The notes under the pieces are model-generated. The model searched no databases and was not told where the DNA came from. It was given only the letters and a program-made list of their open reading frames with translations. A stretch of 63,505 nucleotides of DNA from Oscillospiraceae bacterium (GTDB taxonomy: Bacteria; Bacillota; Clostridia; Saccharofermentanales; Fastidiosipilaceae), in the NCBI GenBank assembly GCA_029983685.1, contig JASBZA010000009.1:1-63505 (forward strand). The letters are read 5' to 3'. Position numbers and translations under genes: made by a program. Positions 17,932 to 27,091 of the stretch are shown in pieces. Positions within the stretch are counted from its first letter, which is position 1; every line of letters begins with the position of its first letter.

Positions 17932-18753
17932 CTAAAAGGAATCAATTAGGGTAATTAAAGCTCTAAAAGAAACCGCATCGGCGTCGTTGACGGCTTGGAT
18001 GGCAAATTTATTCTCTCCGGCTTTTATATCGTCTTCTTTTTTCTCAACATCGACCCTTATGTTTTCGCCCAAAAGGAGCTCTGCGACATAGTTAATATCC
18101 AGACTTACGAGATTCGTACCCGGTTCATAAAGAGCGGCGGCATTACGGCACAAATCGATGTACTGGGTGTTGTTCATGTGGTGGTTGCGGTCCAGATTAC
18201 TGTAGGCTACGGTTGTTCCGTACGATTTCTTATCCGTGAAATCGGCGAAGTCACGACGAAGCCTTATGGGCTGAATAGGCAAAGCTCTCAGCTTAGACAT
18301 GGGAGGGTCCAGAGCACCCGTAAAAAGCATCATGGGATTGATTAATTCATGCACATCAAAGTTCAAGATGGTCCAAAAAGACCGGGCGGCACCGAAGGCC
18401 CGGCCCTCTTTATCGAAAAGATAATAATCGCGGAAAAAGCCCAGGCGGTTTATGTTCGACTGCCAGGTATAGATGCGGACCGTATCACCCACCTTAGGAT
18501 TGTGTGAAAGGCGGATGGACATACGGTTAAGAATCCAGTTTAAAGACGTATTGTCTAAAACATCATAAGCCGGCATGGAATTGACATGGTGGGCGGAGGC
18601 TTCCTGCATTAGTGAGAAAAGCACACGGCTGTGCACTCGTAGGAAGGGGTCACATTCACTGTCGCGGACCTTAAAATCTTCATAAAAGACGGCGTTTTGT
18701 GAGTTGCTATCTTCTATCTGCTTTAATAGATCTTTTTCACTTAGAAATAACAT
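17932..18753 (-). CDS. Acyl-ACP thioesterase (FatA/FatB family)
   Basis: The product has 273 residues with a double hot-dog fold layout. The first hot-dog includes VHSRVLFSLMQEASAHHV and NWILNRMSIRLSHNPKVGD. The second includes SNLDRNHHMNNTQYIDLC, which holds the Asn/His catalytic region of the family. The enzyme releases free fatty acids from acyl-ACP and so sets chain length or recycles lipid precursors. It is divergently placed from cardiolipin synthase, fitting a lipid neighbourhood. GAGGGAG before the ATG supports the start. Confidence 0.88.
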   Translation of the reverse strand: MLFLSEKDLLKQIEDSNSQNAVFYEDFKVRDSECDPFLRVHSRVLFSLMQEASAHHVNSMPAYDVLDNTSLNWILNRMSIRLSHNPKVGDTVRIYTWQSNINRLGFFRDYYLFDKEGRAFGAARSFWTILNFDVHELINPMMLFTGALDPPMSKLRALPIQPIRLRRDFADFTDKKSYGTTVAYSNLDRNHHMNNTQYIDLCRNAAALYEPGTNLVSLDINYVAELLLGENIRVDVEKKEDDIKAGENKFAIQAVNDADAVSFRALITLIDSF

Positions 18754-18835
18754 ATAACTCCCTCTTTTCTATAGGATATCTTATAATAAACGAATAAGTT
18801 AGCAAATTTATTAAGGAGAGGTTAGGAATTTTAGC

Positions 18836-20485
18836 GTGGCGACTGAACATAAGACAGACAGGAATCATAACCTTACCGACCAGTGGAAAGGACAGATTAA
18901 AGAAACTTTCTTAAAGATTTTTCCCGAACGCTGGTATGCCAAAGTCCTTTATGAAAGAGCCTTGGTTGTTATTCTGATTTTGCTTCAGCTGGCTGTGTTT
19001 ATTTACTTTCTCCTTAATGTAAGCCGAATCTCCAAAGGCATCGCCATCGGCATGTATGCCTTTAGCTGGCTTATCGTTGCCAAGATTGTCTTGGGATCGA
19101 AACTTATAGACTACAAGCTTAGTTGGACCATTCTGGTTTTGGCCTTTCCCTTAGTGGGTGGCGTGCTCTACGTCCTTTTGGAAACCAATCTTTTTAACCG
19201 TAGGCTTCGCAAGGAGATTCAGATGGCTCAGAATAAGATTAAGCCCTACCGGCGTTCAAATCCCGAACTTTATAAGATTTTGGCCGAATACAAACAAGAT
19301 GAGAACTCTTTGGCCTCCTACATCGAAAATTCCGTCCAGTACCCGCTTTACGAAGACGGCCGGGCCAAATATTTGGCCAGTGGTGAGGACATGTATGACC
19401 ACATGATTGAAGCCATCCAAGCTGCCCGCCACTACATCTTCCTGGAGTTCTTTATAGTCAAGAAGGGCTACATGCTGGAAAACTTGTTGGAGTTATTGTC
19501 GGCCAAAGTTAAAGAAGGCGTAGAGGTCTGTTTTCTTTATGATGATGTGGGTACCATGCTGCAACTTCCCAGAAGTTTCGCCAAAACCCTGACTGACATG
19601 GGCATCCAGGCCCGACCCTTTAACACCTTGAGACCTATTTTGTCGACTCAGTTTAATAACAGAGACCACCGCAAAATCGTGGTCATCGACGGCCGGGTAG
19701 CCTATACCGGCGGTATCAATATAGGAGACGAATATATCAATAAGGAAGAACGCTTCGGCCACTGGAAAGACGGAGGTGTGGCCTTTTACGGTGAGGCAGC
19801 CTGGGCCATGTCCTTGATGTTTTTAGAACTGTGGCTTGCTATGGGCACGGATGCGGAGCTGGAAAGTCTGGATGTGGCAAGCTATTGTCCTAATCCTTCT
19901 TATTTGGACCCCAATCCAAAAGCTAATCCCGAAACCCTGCCGGCCTTTATCCAGCCTTATTCGGACAGCCCCTTTGACTTCGATTTCATAGGGAAAATGG
20001 TTTATCAGAAGCTGATTTATAATGCCGGACGCTATGTCTACTTGATGACCCCCTACTTAATCTTAGATGACGATATGGTAGCGGCCCTGAGGCAGGCGGC
20101 CCGGTCGGGCGTGGATGTCCGAATTATTACACCCCATATTTTCGATAAGCAATTGGTTAAGCAAGTCACTAGGTCCTACTACAAAAGTCTTTTAGAAGCA
20201 GGGGTCCGGATTTTCGAATATACACCCGGCTTCATCCACACCAAGGCCTTAGTTACGGACGACGAGACCGCTGTCATAGGGACCATCAATTTCGATTATA
20301 GGTCCTTCTACCTCCATTTCGAGGATGCCGTTGTCGTCTACAACCAGCCTTGCGTGGGGGAGATTTATGACAATTTTTTGGAAACGCAGGCCCAATCACA
20401 CGAGATTTTTTCGCATACCTTTAAGTGGGGATTTTGGCACAAGCTGGCTGGAGCCTTTCTCCGTCTTTTCGCTCCTTTGATGTAA
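18836..20485 (+). CDS. cls: Cardiolipin synthase (phospholipase D superfamily)
   Basis: The product has 549 residues and begins with GTG at 18836, 8 bp after AGGA. Two N-terminal membrane helices (VVILILLQLAVFIYFLLNV; WTILVLAFPLVGGVLYVLL) precede two HKD catalytic sites: HRKIVVIDGRVAYTGG at about 277 and HTKALVTDDETAVIGT at about 467. Two phosphatidylglycerol molecules are condensed into cardiolipin at the membrane. Length and architecture match bacterial Cls. The next gene starts 21 bp downstream. Confidence 0.93.
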   Translation: MATEHKTDRNHNLTDQWKGQIKETFLKIFPERWYAKVLYERALVVILILLQLAVFIYFLLNVSRISKGIAIGMYAFSWLIVAKIVLGSKLIDYKLSWTILVLAFPLVGGVLYVLLETNLFNRRLRKEIQMAQNKIKPYRRSNPELYKILAEYKQDENSLASYIENSVQYPLYEDGRAKYLASGEDMYDHMIEAIQAARHYIFLEFFIVKKGYMLENLLELLSAKVKEGVEVCFLYDDVGTMLQLPRSFAKTLTDMGIQARPFNTLRPILSTQFNNRDHRKIVVIDGRVAYTGGINIGDEYINKEERFGHWKDGGVAFYGEAAWAMSLMFLELWLAMGTDAELESLDVASYCPNPSYLDPNPKANPETLPAFIQPYSDSPFDFDFIGKMVYQKLIYNAGRYVYLMTPYLILDDDMVAALRQAARSGVDVRIITPHIFDKQLVKQVTRSYYKSLLEAGVRIFEYTPGFIHTKALVTDDETAVIGTINFDYRSFYLHFEDAVVVYNQPCVGEIYDNFLETQAQSHEIFSHTFKWGFWHKLAGAFLRLFAPLM

Positions 20486-20506
20486 ATCGGCGGGTGTGGA
20501 ATCGGT

Positions 20507-22486
20507 ATGGCGAAAAAACAGAAAATTACCAAAGGTATTTTTAGTCGCTTCTGGCTACTTGTCCTGGCCTGCATTATGGTCATGGGACCTCTGGGACCAT
20601 TCCATAATACGCTTGAGGCCGCCAATATAGGCGGACCGGGACCGCGCTATAAGCTGGATCTTTGCTATATAGATTTTTTGTTTAAGCCCAGCGGTCTTAT
20701 CGAAACCCATCTGGAGATAAACATGGAGGCCCTTAGAGACCTTAAGCGTCTCCAGATTAGCATCCCTTACGGCCAAGACCAATCTTTGGACTTAAAAAGT
20801 TTCAGCAGGGCCGAATGTAATCCGGAAGGCCAATTAATTAATATTCAAGGGGAGCGATCCACCACGCCTCTAGACGACACGTCCTCTTTGGAGGCCTACT
20901 ATGTACAAGATACGGGAACCCATATGGTTCTGGATATCAACGCTGCCATACCGCAGGGTGCCACAAGGCACCTTATCATGGACTACGACATTTACGGAGC
21001 GTCCACCCGCTATCCCGATGTGGCGGCAAGTTTAATCAACATTTTGTCTAAGACCAAATCATCTTCTATAGGCAAATTAGCCTTGCGTTTTCGTTTTGAA
21101 GCACCGGTCTATGAGGAAGAATTAGCTGATTTTTTTATCCAGCAAAGAAATAGCTTAGGCATTCGCAGTAACTTAGTTGAAGCCGTAGATGCTGGCTCTT
21201 TCTTACAAAAAATGTCCCAAGCCAGGGTCAAGACCGAAGAGAAAAATCCGTCCTTTTATTATTACGGAGAGAATATTGCTGCCAACAGCGGCTTTCAAGT
21301 CCAAGCTATCTACCCTTCGGTCTGGATACCCAGGCAAAGCATCGAAGGAGACGAAGACCGTTTGGATGATTTGATGGATCAACAAATCTCTTACCATATC
21401 GAAATGATCCGCATCCACGATATTCGGCATTACGGGACCATTTTGACGCACGTTTTTTGGGGTCTGGGCCTTATCGGTATCGCCTTCAACGAAATTTCTA
21501 AAAGCATCAGAAGAAGGCGGACCAGCCGAGTTGTTTTGGAGCCGGACACCAAAGATGGGCCTTTTAGTGCCCTGGCTTTCCTGGAGTCCTTGTCACTGAA
21601 TAGCAAGGTTTTGTACAGTGCGGTCTTAGAATTGGTCCAGTTGGGGTATTTGGCCATGGATAATCGCCGCCTGGTCCGCGTGCCGGAGCGCCTGATTCAG
21701 GATAAACAGCCCCTCTATGATTTTCAGCGCCTGGTCTTACACGGGGTCTGGGATTTTATGGAAGGTGAGGACAGTCTGGATATCAGCCGCTTCGAGAATA
21801 TTTCCGAAGAAAAAATGGAACTTAAGTACAAAGACCTGCAGCGTGTTCGAAACCTTTACGAAGTCTTTTTGCTGGAAAGAGGCTGGATTCCCCTGCCGGG
21901 CCAAAAGAAACCACAGAAGCTTTATTGGATTCCGGGCTTAGTTTATATCGGTTTGGGTCTTCTTTTGGCGGGACTGGGACGGTATCTTAGACCCCTGACC
22001 TTGGTTTTACTGGGGCTGGTTTATATCTTTTTAGCCTTCCGAAAAGTTCGTTATACGGCCAAGGGCGAAATTATGCTGATTCAGATGAAGGCCCACAAAC
22101 GCTATCTGAAGGAGATTGACCAGACTTTAAGAGATATGGACAAGGCCAAAGCCAAGCTCAATGACTACTTCATTGCCTCTATTGCCTACGATTGCACCAG
22201 GTCCTTTCTCTTGAACTTCCGCTATGTGCTGAGTCTGGATGAATTCATGCACACAGGTTTTCTCAGGCGCTTCGGCTATCAAAAGCTCCAACAGACCACC
22301 GAGCGCTATATCAAGCAAAAATCCGGCCTCAGAGCCCGGGCTTTGATGATGTTTTATTTATATATTTACAGAGAAGAAGAAAAAGTTTTAAATTCTCTTC
22401 AAAATACGCTCGTAGCCCTCCGCTACCGCATGCGGCGGGGCTTAGAGGAAGAGAGAGACCCTCTCGGCAGGCCAATCTCCTCCTAG
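20507..22486 (+). CDS. DUF2207-like membrane protein
   Basis: The product has 659 residues. A signal-like hydrophobic segment (FWLLVLACIMVMGPLGPF) starts a long extracytoplasmic beta-rich half. A membrane helix follows near residue 312 (ILTHVFWGLGLIGIAFN), then a cytoplasmic winged-helix-like region (LNSKVLYSAVLELVQLGYLA), and two helices near 475-510. The order resembles DUF2207 (YciQ-type) proteins, whose function is unknown. It is probably co-transcribed with cls. A 12-bp palindrome CCTCCTAGGAGG overlaps its stop codon. Family assignment is moderate. Confidence 0.6.
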   Translation: MAKKQKITKGIFSRFWLLVLACIMVMGPLGPFHNTLEAANIGGPGPRYKLDLCYIDFLFKPSGLIETHLEINMEALRDLKRLQISIPYGQDQSLDLKSFSRAECNPEGQLINIQGERSTTPLDDTSSLEAYYVQDTGTHMVLDINAAIPQGATRHLIMDYDIYGASTRYPDVAASLINILSKTKSSSIGKLALRFRFEAPVYEEELADFFIQQRNSLGIRSNLVEAVDAGSFLQKMSQARVKTEEKNPSFYYYGENIAANSGFQVQAIYPSVWIPRQSIEGDEDRLDDLMDQQISYHIEMIRIHDIRHYGTILTHVFWGLGLIGIAFNEISKSIRRRRTSRVVLEPDTKDGPFSALAFLESLSLNSKVLYSAVLELVQLGYLAMDNRRLVRVPERLIQDKQPLYDFQRLVLHGVWDFMEGEDSLDISRFENISEEKMELKYKDLQRVRNLYEVFLLERGWIPLPGQKKPQKLYWIPGLVYIGLGLLLAGLGRYLRPLTLVLLGLVYIFLAFRKVRYTAKGEIMLIQMKAHKRYLKEIDQTLRDMDKAKAKLNDYFIASIAYDCTRSFLLNFRYVLSLDEFMHTGFLRRFGYQKLQQTTERYIKQKSGLRARALMMFYLYIYREEEKVLNSLQNTLVALRYRMRRGLEEERDPLGRPISS

Positions 22487-22502
22487 GAGGCCAAAAGGAT
22501 TG

Positions 22503-22511
22503 TGCTATAAT
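22503..22511 (+). promoter_or_regulatory. Extended -10 promoter element for the PP2C-like gene
   Basis: TGCTATAAT is a consensus extended -10 located 81 bp before the chosen ATG at 22592. No clear -35 was found, which is tolerable for extended -10 promoters. Confidence 0.42.
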
Positions 22512-22591
22512 CTACAACAATATTAGACATATGAGCCGGACGTTTTTGAATAACAGAAGACATGAAAACCGGCATGGGAAGGAATAGAGTT

Positions 22592-24409
22592 ATGGCAAAA
22601 TTTACGAGGCTGGCGACAAGTTTAGCACTTCATCCCCTGAAGGCACAGGGTGCCGTGGACGTTTTTTATTTGGACGGCAGAACCAATAATTTAGAGTATG
22701 TGCGTGACAAGGATATGACCTTGGATCGAATAGACCAGGGCTTTTATTTTACGGCTTTTGCTTCTCAGAATTTAAGTTATGAGAATAATGCCGAATTCCA
22801 AATGACCAAGGACAAGTTAGCTGCCATTAGCAAACTTTTGAAAAATCCCAAGATTAGCATTGATTCGGCTATTAACGACATGGCCGAGAATGCTATAGAG
22901 GTTACAGGTCGGCTCAGATTGGACCAGGACCATAAGCGGCCGGTTTACTATGCGGGCTTCTTGGTTAAGGATGCCGAGATGGCAGCCATTACCATGGGAT
23001 CCGGCTTGGCCTATCTCTATCGTAATGATGCGCTTTATCCTTTGACCGAAGACGACTTCCCCATGGAGGCCGTCGACCACCACGGCAATCTGGTCGATAA
23101 CTACAATATTTACGGAGCCGGCCGAGCCGGTACCATCCGCTACTCAAATATTGCCCAATTACAAGTGGACGACTGCATCATGCTTTGTACCAAGGAAGTT
23201 ATGGATGTCATCGGCCAAAAGGGCATGCTGGAGCTTTTAGATCAGGCCTTTGACCAGGAAGAAACCGCCCAGATGGTGCGCTTAAGAATGGAAAAAGCAG
23301 CCGAAGAATCCGGCGAAGACCTGCCCTATCAATTCATGATGAGCTTTGTAGAAGAGGTCTTGACGCCTTCTAAGGCACGCAAGGATCGCAACACGGCCAT
23401 GATGAAAGCAATCACCGACCAAGACCTGATCGAAAGCAAGATGCATGATGAGACCATGCGTTTTGACCGCAGTCAGATTTCCTCTTATTCGGCCGCTTCA
23501 GCCGGCCTGGTTCGTCCGGAACCCGAGCCTATTGACCCGGCGCCGGTGTTAGAAGCAGAAGAAGATGCCAGAGCCGAGGATACTCATGCAGAAGATCAAG
23601 AACTTCTGTCCGGTGTAGGCGTCAGCCAGCCTTTGGCCGCCGAAGAGATGGAAAACTTGCATGAGACGGAAACGGTCCAAGATGCCGAAGATTTGGAAGA
23701 GATAGAAGAAATAGATGACGACACAGAGACAGAAGAGGACGTAGTGCCCGACGAGGAGACAGACCTTTCGGACGATATTCAAAGGGTTTACCCGGACGGC
23801 GAAGACCAGATTGAAGAAGAAGAGGAAGAAGAGGAAGAAGAAAAGTCTAAAAAGGGAAATAAGACCCTTTTCATCCTAATCGTACTTATTGTTATTGGTT
23901 TGGCTCTTACGGCAGTCGTCTATCTCTTAAGAGAAAAGGGCATGGGCCCCTTCACACCCGGAAGCTCGACCCCCGTCGAGAGTCTAGAAGGATCGGAAAG
24001 TTCCGGCTCGGAGTCTTCGGAGGATCAGACCGGCACGACAACGACCGAAGCCACTAGTACGACCCAAGAGACTACCCAGCCTACGACGACAGAACCGACG
24101 ACTACAGCGCCCAGCGAGTCTCAACCGTCTCAAGCCGGTGAAGTGAACGGCGCCGAAGGCGGCAGTTATCCTGCAACGTACGAGGTTCAGGTAGGCGATA
24201 CGCTTTATGATATCCTCAGAAAGGTTTACAAGAATTACAACATCGATGATGCATCTTATGAAGTTCAGAATGAACTAATCGGCCGCTTCATCGAGAAGAA
24301 CCCCGAAACCATCAGTGGTTCTTTGGAAGAGGAGAATGTGGTCATTTACGCCGAGACCGAAATTGAAGTCCCAGACCCGTCGGATCTCTTGGAGCCCTTG
24401 AAGTCTTAA
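22592..24409 (+). CDS. Membrane protein: degenerate PP2C-like domain, acidic linker, TM helix, LysM-like domain
   Basis: The product has 605 residues from the ATG at 22592 (GGAAGGA site); an ATG 30 bp earlier lacks one. Residues 1 to about 230 resemble a PP2C phosphatase: GSGLAYLYRNDALYPLTEDD parallels the usual GDSRAYL..LT.DH, and LQVDDCIMLCTKEVMDVIG parallels the 'LLLCSDGL' segment. The metal-binding Asp residues of both are replaced, so it is likely a pseudophosphatase. An acidic linker with a run of Glu codons (23815-23846) leads to a helix (LFILIVLIVIGLALTAVVYL). Outside follow a Ser/Thr stalk and a LysM-like end (VQVGDTLYDILRKVY). It may pass a wall signal to a cytoplasmic partner. Confidence 0.55.
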   Translation: MAKFTRLATSLALHPLKAQGAVDVFYLDGRTNNLEYVRDKDMTLDRIDQGFYFTAFASQNLSYENNAEFQMTKDKLAAISKLLKNPKISIDSAINDMAENAIEVTGRLRLDQDHKRPVYYAGFLVKDAEMAAITMGSGLAYLYRNDALYPLTEDDFPMEAVDHHGNLVDNYNIYGAGRAGTIRYSNIAQLQVDDCIMLCTKEVMDVIGQKGMLELLDQAFDQEETAQMVRLRMEKAAEESGEDLPYQFMMSFVEEVLTPSKARKDRNTAMMKAITDQDLIESKMHDETMRFDRSQISSYSAASAGLVRPEPEPIDPAPVLEAEEDARAEDTHAEDQELLSGVGVSQPLAAEEMENLHETETVQDAEDLEEIEEIDDDTETEEDVVPDEETDLSDDIQRVYPDGEDQIEEEEEEEEEEKSKKGNKTLFILIVLIVIGLALTAVVYLLREKGMGPFTPGSSTPVESLEGSESSGSESSEDQTGTTTTEATSTTQETTQPTTTEPTTTAPSESQPSQAGEVNGAEGGSYPATYEVQVGDTLYDILRKVYKNYNIDDASYEVQNELIGRFIEKNPETISGSLEEENVVIYAETEIEVPDPSDLLEPLKS

Positions 24410-24428
24410 GTAAGAAACAACATAAAAC

Positions 24429-24447
24429 GGCCCTCTAGGGGAGGGCC
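24429..24447 (-). terminator. Hairpin at the end of the DUF2298 gene
   Basis: GGCCCTC and GGGAGGGCC-type arms form a strong short stem around the stop codon. On the minus strand it is followed by GTTTTATGTT, a modest U-tract. On the plus strand there is no U-tract, so it mainly serves the minus-strand gene. Confidence 0.5.
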
Positions 24448-26981
24448 AGGATGTAAGCATTATCTTCTCCGGTATAAATGACTTGACCCAGGTCCCGGAG
24501 AAGATTTTCATTTATATGGGGGAATTTTAGTCGCTCCTGCGTGCCCACGACGATGTAAGAAACCTTGTGGTCTCGGAGAAGCTGATTTACCAGGACCGGA
24601 TTGGTTCCTTCATAGATGGATCGGACATCTTCCTGTAAGGGCAAGACCACCTCGTTGAAGGCATCCGGTGTTTCTTTTGATGTGCGCCACAGCCATTCAT
24701 GGGTCTGCCAACCGATAGGGGTGGGTAGGCCGGTATAGGCCGACAGGACGTTGTAGTTGGAATAAGAGTCACCGTAAGCTTCGAGCACGACGGGCTGTTC
24801 CTCTATTTTTTTGTTTAGAAAATCAATCATACGGAGTCTTTCTTCCATCGAATAGGTCCGGCCTTCGGCATCGGTCAGGGTCTGTCCGGCCAAAGCCCTG
24901 GTACCTTCCAGCCCTTTCTGACTTTCCAATTTTAAATCGCCGTACCAGTCACGGACCGAAGGCGTGTAGTAGAAGGGAACCGTGAAAAGTAAAAGGCTCA
25001 GTAAGAGGCAGACTAGGTTTTTTACAATTGGCAAGGGGCGGTCCGCTTTCTCATCATTCCACATTTTTCCGATCCAAAAGCTATCTTGTAGAAGTGCCGT
25101 TAGGCTGAAAGAGGCCACGACGCTAAGAAGCAAGAAGGCCTGGTAAGTAAACTTAAACATGGTGTTGGCCCTGCTAAAAGCACCTTCGTAAATATCCACG
25201 ACGTAGAGGACTTCAGGAGCTAGAATAAGGCCCAGGCCCCCCAGGCCAAAGGCCAGGACCAGGGCGTGGATTTTCCTTACGTTCTCATTTTGTTTTTTGT
25301 GACTTAAGAGCTGGTAAATAAGAAAAATCAAAGCTAAAGCCACATGAGAAAACCAGAGTATAAAGAGAGCGTAAAAGCCGGATCGGTTTTGGGTGAAGGA
25401 GAGTTTTTGACTCATGGGGTCAAAATGCATTTGGAAGGGTAGGGACAAGAAGGAGGCCAGGAAGAAGAGCCCGTTGAAGACCGCAACGACTTTTGTATAG
25501 ATAAAATCACGCTTTTTACAAAGGGCAAAAGCACCGTAAGTCAGGACCAGATAAAGCAGGCATTGGAGGATGACCTGATTTAGTTTTAAGTAGTTTAAGA
25601 AGGTCAAGGCTAAAATAGCCAAAGACAAGACAAGGTCTGTCAGAACTTGGCCAACAGGCCTAGGGAAAGCAAGCTTTTCTTCCTTCCTCCTATAGAAAAC
25701 AATGAGGAAGAAGGCAAAACAAATGACTACAGTGTAGGTTAAAAAGTCCCAGTAGTTGGACATGGTCGAGACGGCCAAAAAAAGGCCCAGGCCTAAGACC
25801 TGATAGCGGGAAACTTTAGCCGAGGACGTATTCTTATAGCGGGTTAAGGTCAGATAAAAGGACAATAAAAGGCCCAGCAATAACAAGACCACCATGAGAT
25901 TCACCATGTGGGCATGGAGATCTGCAACCAGGTATGAATAATAAGGAAATTCGTGGATGGTCTTATCCTGGGTTTCGGGATTGTAGCCGATAAAACGGGT
26001 TGCGTTGGAGAAAAAATAGCTGTCGATATCGCCGACCTCAACGCCTTTATTTTGCAGGAAGCGTAAGCATTTGTGGCCGGGGTTGCCGGGCTTGTAGAAA
26101 AAAGCATGGCTGTTACCGCCTATATTTAAGAACAAAGCCCCCAAAAGACCTCCCAGACCGGGCAGGATATGAGCCTCTAAGACGGAGGGTTTACTTTTAA
26201 CTTTGGCCAAGGCTCTCTGATAGGCCAAATCTCTTATCAGGGCAAAGCTCAAAAGAAAACTCATGGCGAAAACCCCTGCCACACTTAAATTATAGGTGTA
26301 TGCCGGATCGATGCCACTAAGCTTGGTCATGAAGCTAAATAAGTACTGGCCGAAATAGTAGTAGTTGATGGGCTGACCCGAAAACCACATGTCCTGTGCG
26401 GGCAAGGTGGATTGGCGACCCATGGACCTTATAAAGCCGTAATCCATGAATTTTTCCAGGTCGATAATTTCGGGCTTATGGGTCCTGACATAAGTCCAGA
26501 TTAAAAGGGCCAAAAGAAAGAGTCCGGATTCGGCTAACTGAATAGGACCGAAAGAAGGATGCCCTGATATCCTGTCGGCCAAGTCGGGCTTCCTATTTTT
26601 ACGAGAGGTCCGGAAAAGATAGGCAATAAAACCTACACTTAAGAGGCCGTAGAAAATACGTATAGGGATAGGGGAGAAGACCGGGAGGCCTAAGTAGGCC
26701 AAGGTCCAGATTAGATAGGCCGGTATAAGAAAGCCTAAAAAATGGCTGTAAGCCCAGCCCTTGTCCGGACTGTAGGGGAAGAGATAGGAAGCTAGGGGAG
26801 AAGCCAGGATAGCGCAAGCAATAAAGAGAGCGGACCAGGTGTAATAGTAAAGTCGGTCAACGGGGCTAAGCAAAACAGCTGCTAAAAAAACGGGGACCAA
26901 GAAAAAAATCAGGGCCGCAATAAATGAGATTATCCCTGACTTGGCAGGCCTCGGGCTCTTAAGATGAGAACTTTCTTGCAT
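24435..26981 (-). CDS. DUF2298 (Chlor_Arch_YYY) polytopic membrane protein
   Basis: The product has 848 residues when started at the ATG at 26981, which follows CTGGAGGTTTGAAG. It carries at least 14 hydrophobic helices. The family name comes from a YYY motif, visible here in QPINYYYFGQYLFSFM near residue 215. FPYYSYLVADLHAHMVNLM supplies the conserved Asp/His segment, and MFKFTYQAFLLLSV is another family block. The soluble C-terminal part (about 700-848) has the GWQTHEW and VSYIVVGTQE segments. DUF2298 proteins resemble GT-C type glycosyltransferases, so a polyprenyl-linked sugar transfer outside the membrane is plausible but unproven. Confidence 0.82.
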   Translation of the reverse strand: MQESSHLKSPRPAKSGIISFIAALIFFLVPVFLAAVLLSPVDRLYYYTWSALFIACAILASPLASYLFPYSPDKGWAYSHFLGFLIPAYLIWTLAYLGLPVFSPIPIRIFYGLLSVGFIAYLFRTSRKNRKPDLADRISGHPSFGPIQLAESGLFLLALLIWTYVRTHKPEIIDLEKFMDYGFIRSMGRQSTLPAQDMWFSGQPINYYYFGQYLFSFMTKLSGIDPAYTYNLSVAGVFAMSFLLSFALIRDLAYQRALAKVKSKPSVLEAHILPGLGGLLGALFLNIGGNSHAFFYKPGNPGHKCLRFLQNKGVEVGDIDSYFFSNATRFIGYNPETQDKTIHEFPYYSYLVADLHAHMVNLMVVLLLLGLLLSFYLTLTRYKNTSSAKVSRYQVLGLGLFLAVSTMSNYWDFLTYTVVICFAFFLIVFYRRKEEKLAFPRPVGQVLTDLVLSLAILALTFLNYLKLNQVILQCLLYLVLTYGAFALCKKRDFIYTKVVAVFNGLFFLASFLSLPFQMHFDPMSQKLSFTQNRSGFYALFILWFSHVALALIFLIYQLLSHKKQNENVRKIHALVLAFGLGGLGLILAPEVLYVVDIYEGAFSRANTMFKFTYQAFLLLSVVASFSLTALLQDSFWIGKMWNDEKADRPLPIVKNLVCLLLSLLLFTVPFYYTPSVRDWYGDLKLESQKGLEGTRALAGQTLTDAEGRTYSMEERLRMIDFLNKKIEEQPVVLEAYGDSYSNYNVLSAYTGLPTPIGWQTHEWLWRTSKETPDAFNEVVLPLQEDVRSIYEGTNPVLVNQLLRDHKVSYIVVGTQERLKFPHINENLLRDLGQVIYTGEDNAYILALP

Positions 26982-27003
26982 GGCTTCAAACCTCCAGGTC
27001 CAC

Positions 27004-27009
27004 ATTATA
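27004..27009 (-). promoter_or_regulatory. Possible -10 box for the DUF2298 gene
   Basis: TATAAT on the minus strand ends 22 bp before the ATG at 26981, giving a very short leader. It lies back to back with the alaS promoter. Confidence 0.35.
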
Positions 27010-27024
27010 ATATATTGCGGCCTA

Positions 27025-27033
27025 TGCTATAAT
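27025..27033 (+). promoter_or_regulatory. Extended -10 promoter for alaS
   Basis: TGCTATAAT with box at 27028-27033; a poor -35 (TTATAA, 27005-27010) lies 17 bp upstream and overlaps the opposing -10. The leader of about 55 bases is too short for a T-box. Confidence 0.45.
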
Positions 27034-27091
27034 CGAGCAAGATTTTTAACAGGCTTAGCCATGTGAAATTAGAGGAGATAGTGCAAGTTTT

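Noticed and set aside
17926..17936. TTAGTTACTAA palindrome between HxlR and thioesterase genes as an HxlR operator
   Set aside because: An 11-bp palindrome in AT-rich DNA is expected by chance and overlaps the end of the thioesterase gene; no second copy was seen.
23815..23846. GAA/GAG tract as a phase-variation slippage site
   Set aside because: The tract mixes GAA and GAG, so it is not a uniform repeat, and it lies in an acidic linker where length is tolerant.
27034..27091. T-box riboswitch upstream of alaS
   Set aside because: The leader is under 60 bases with no terminator hairpin or T-box core; Firmicute alaS often has one but this one does not.
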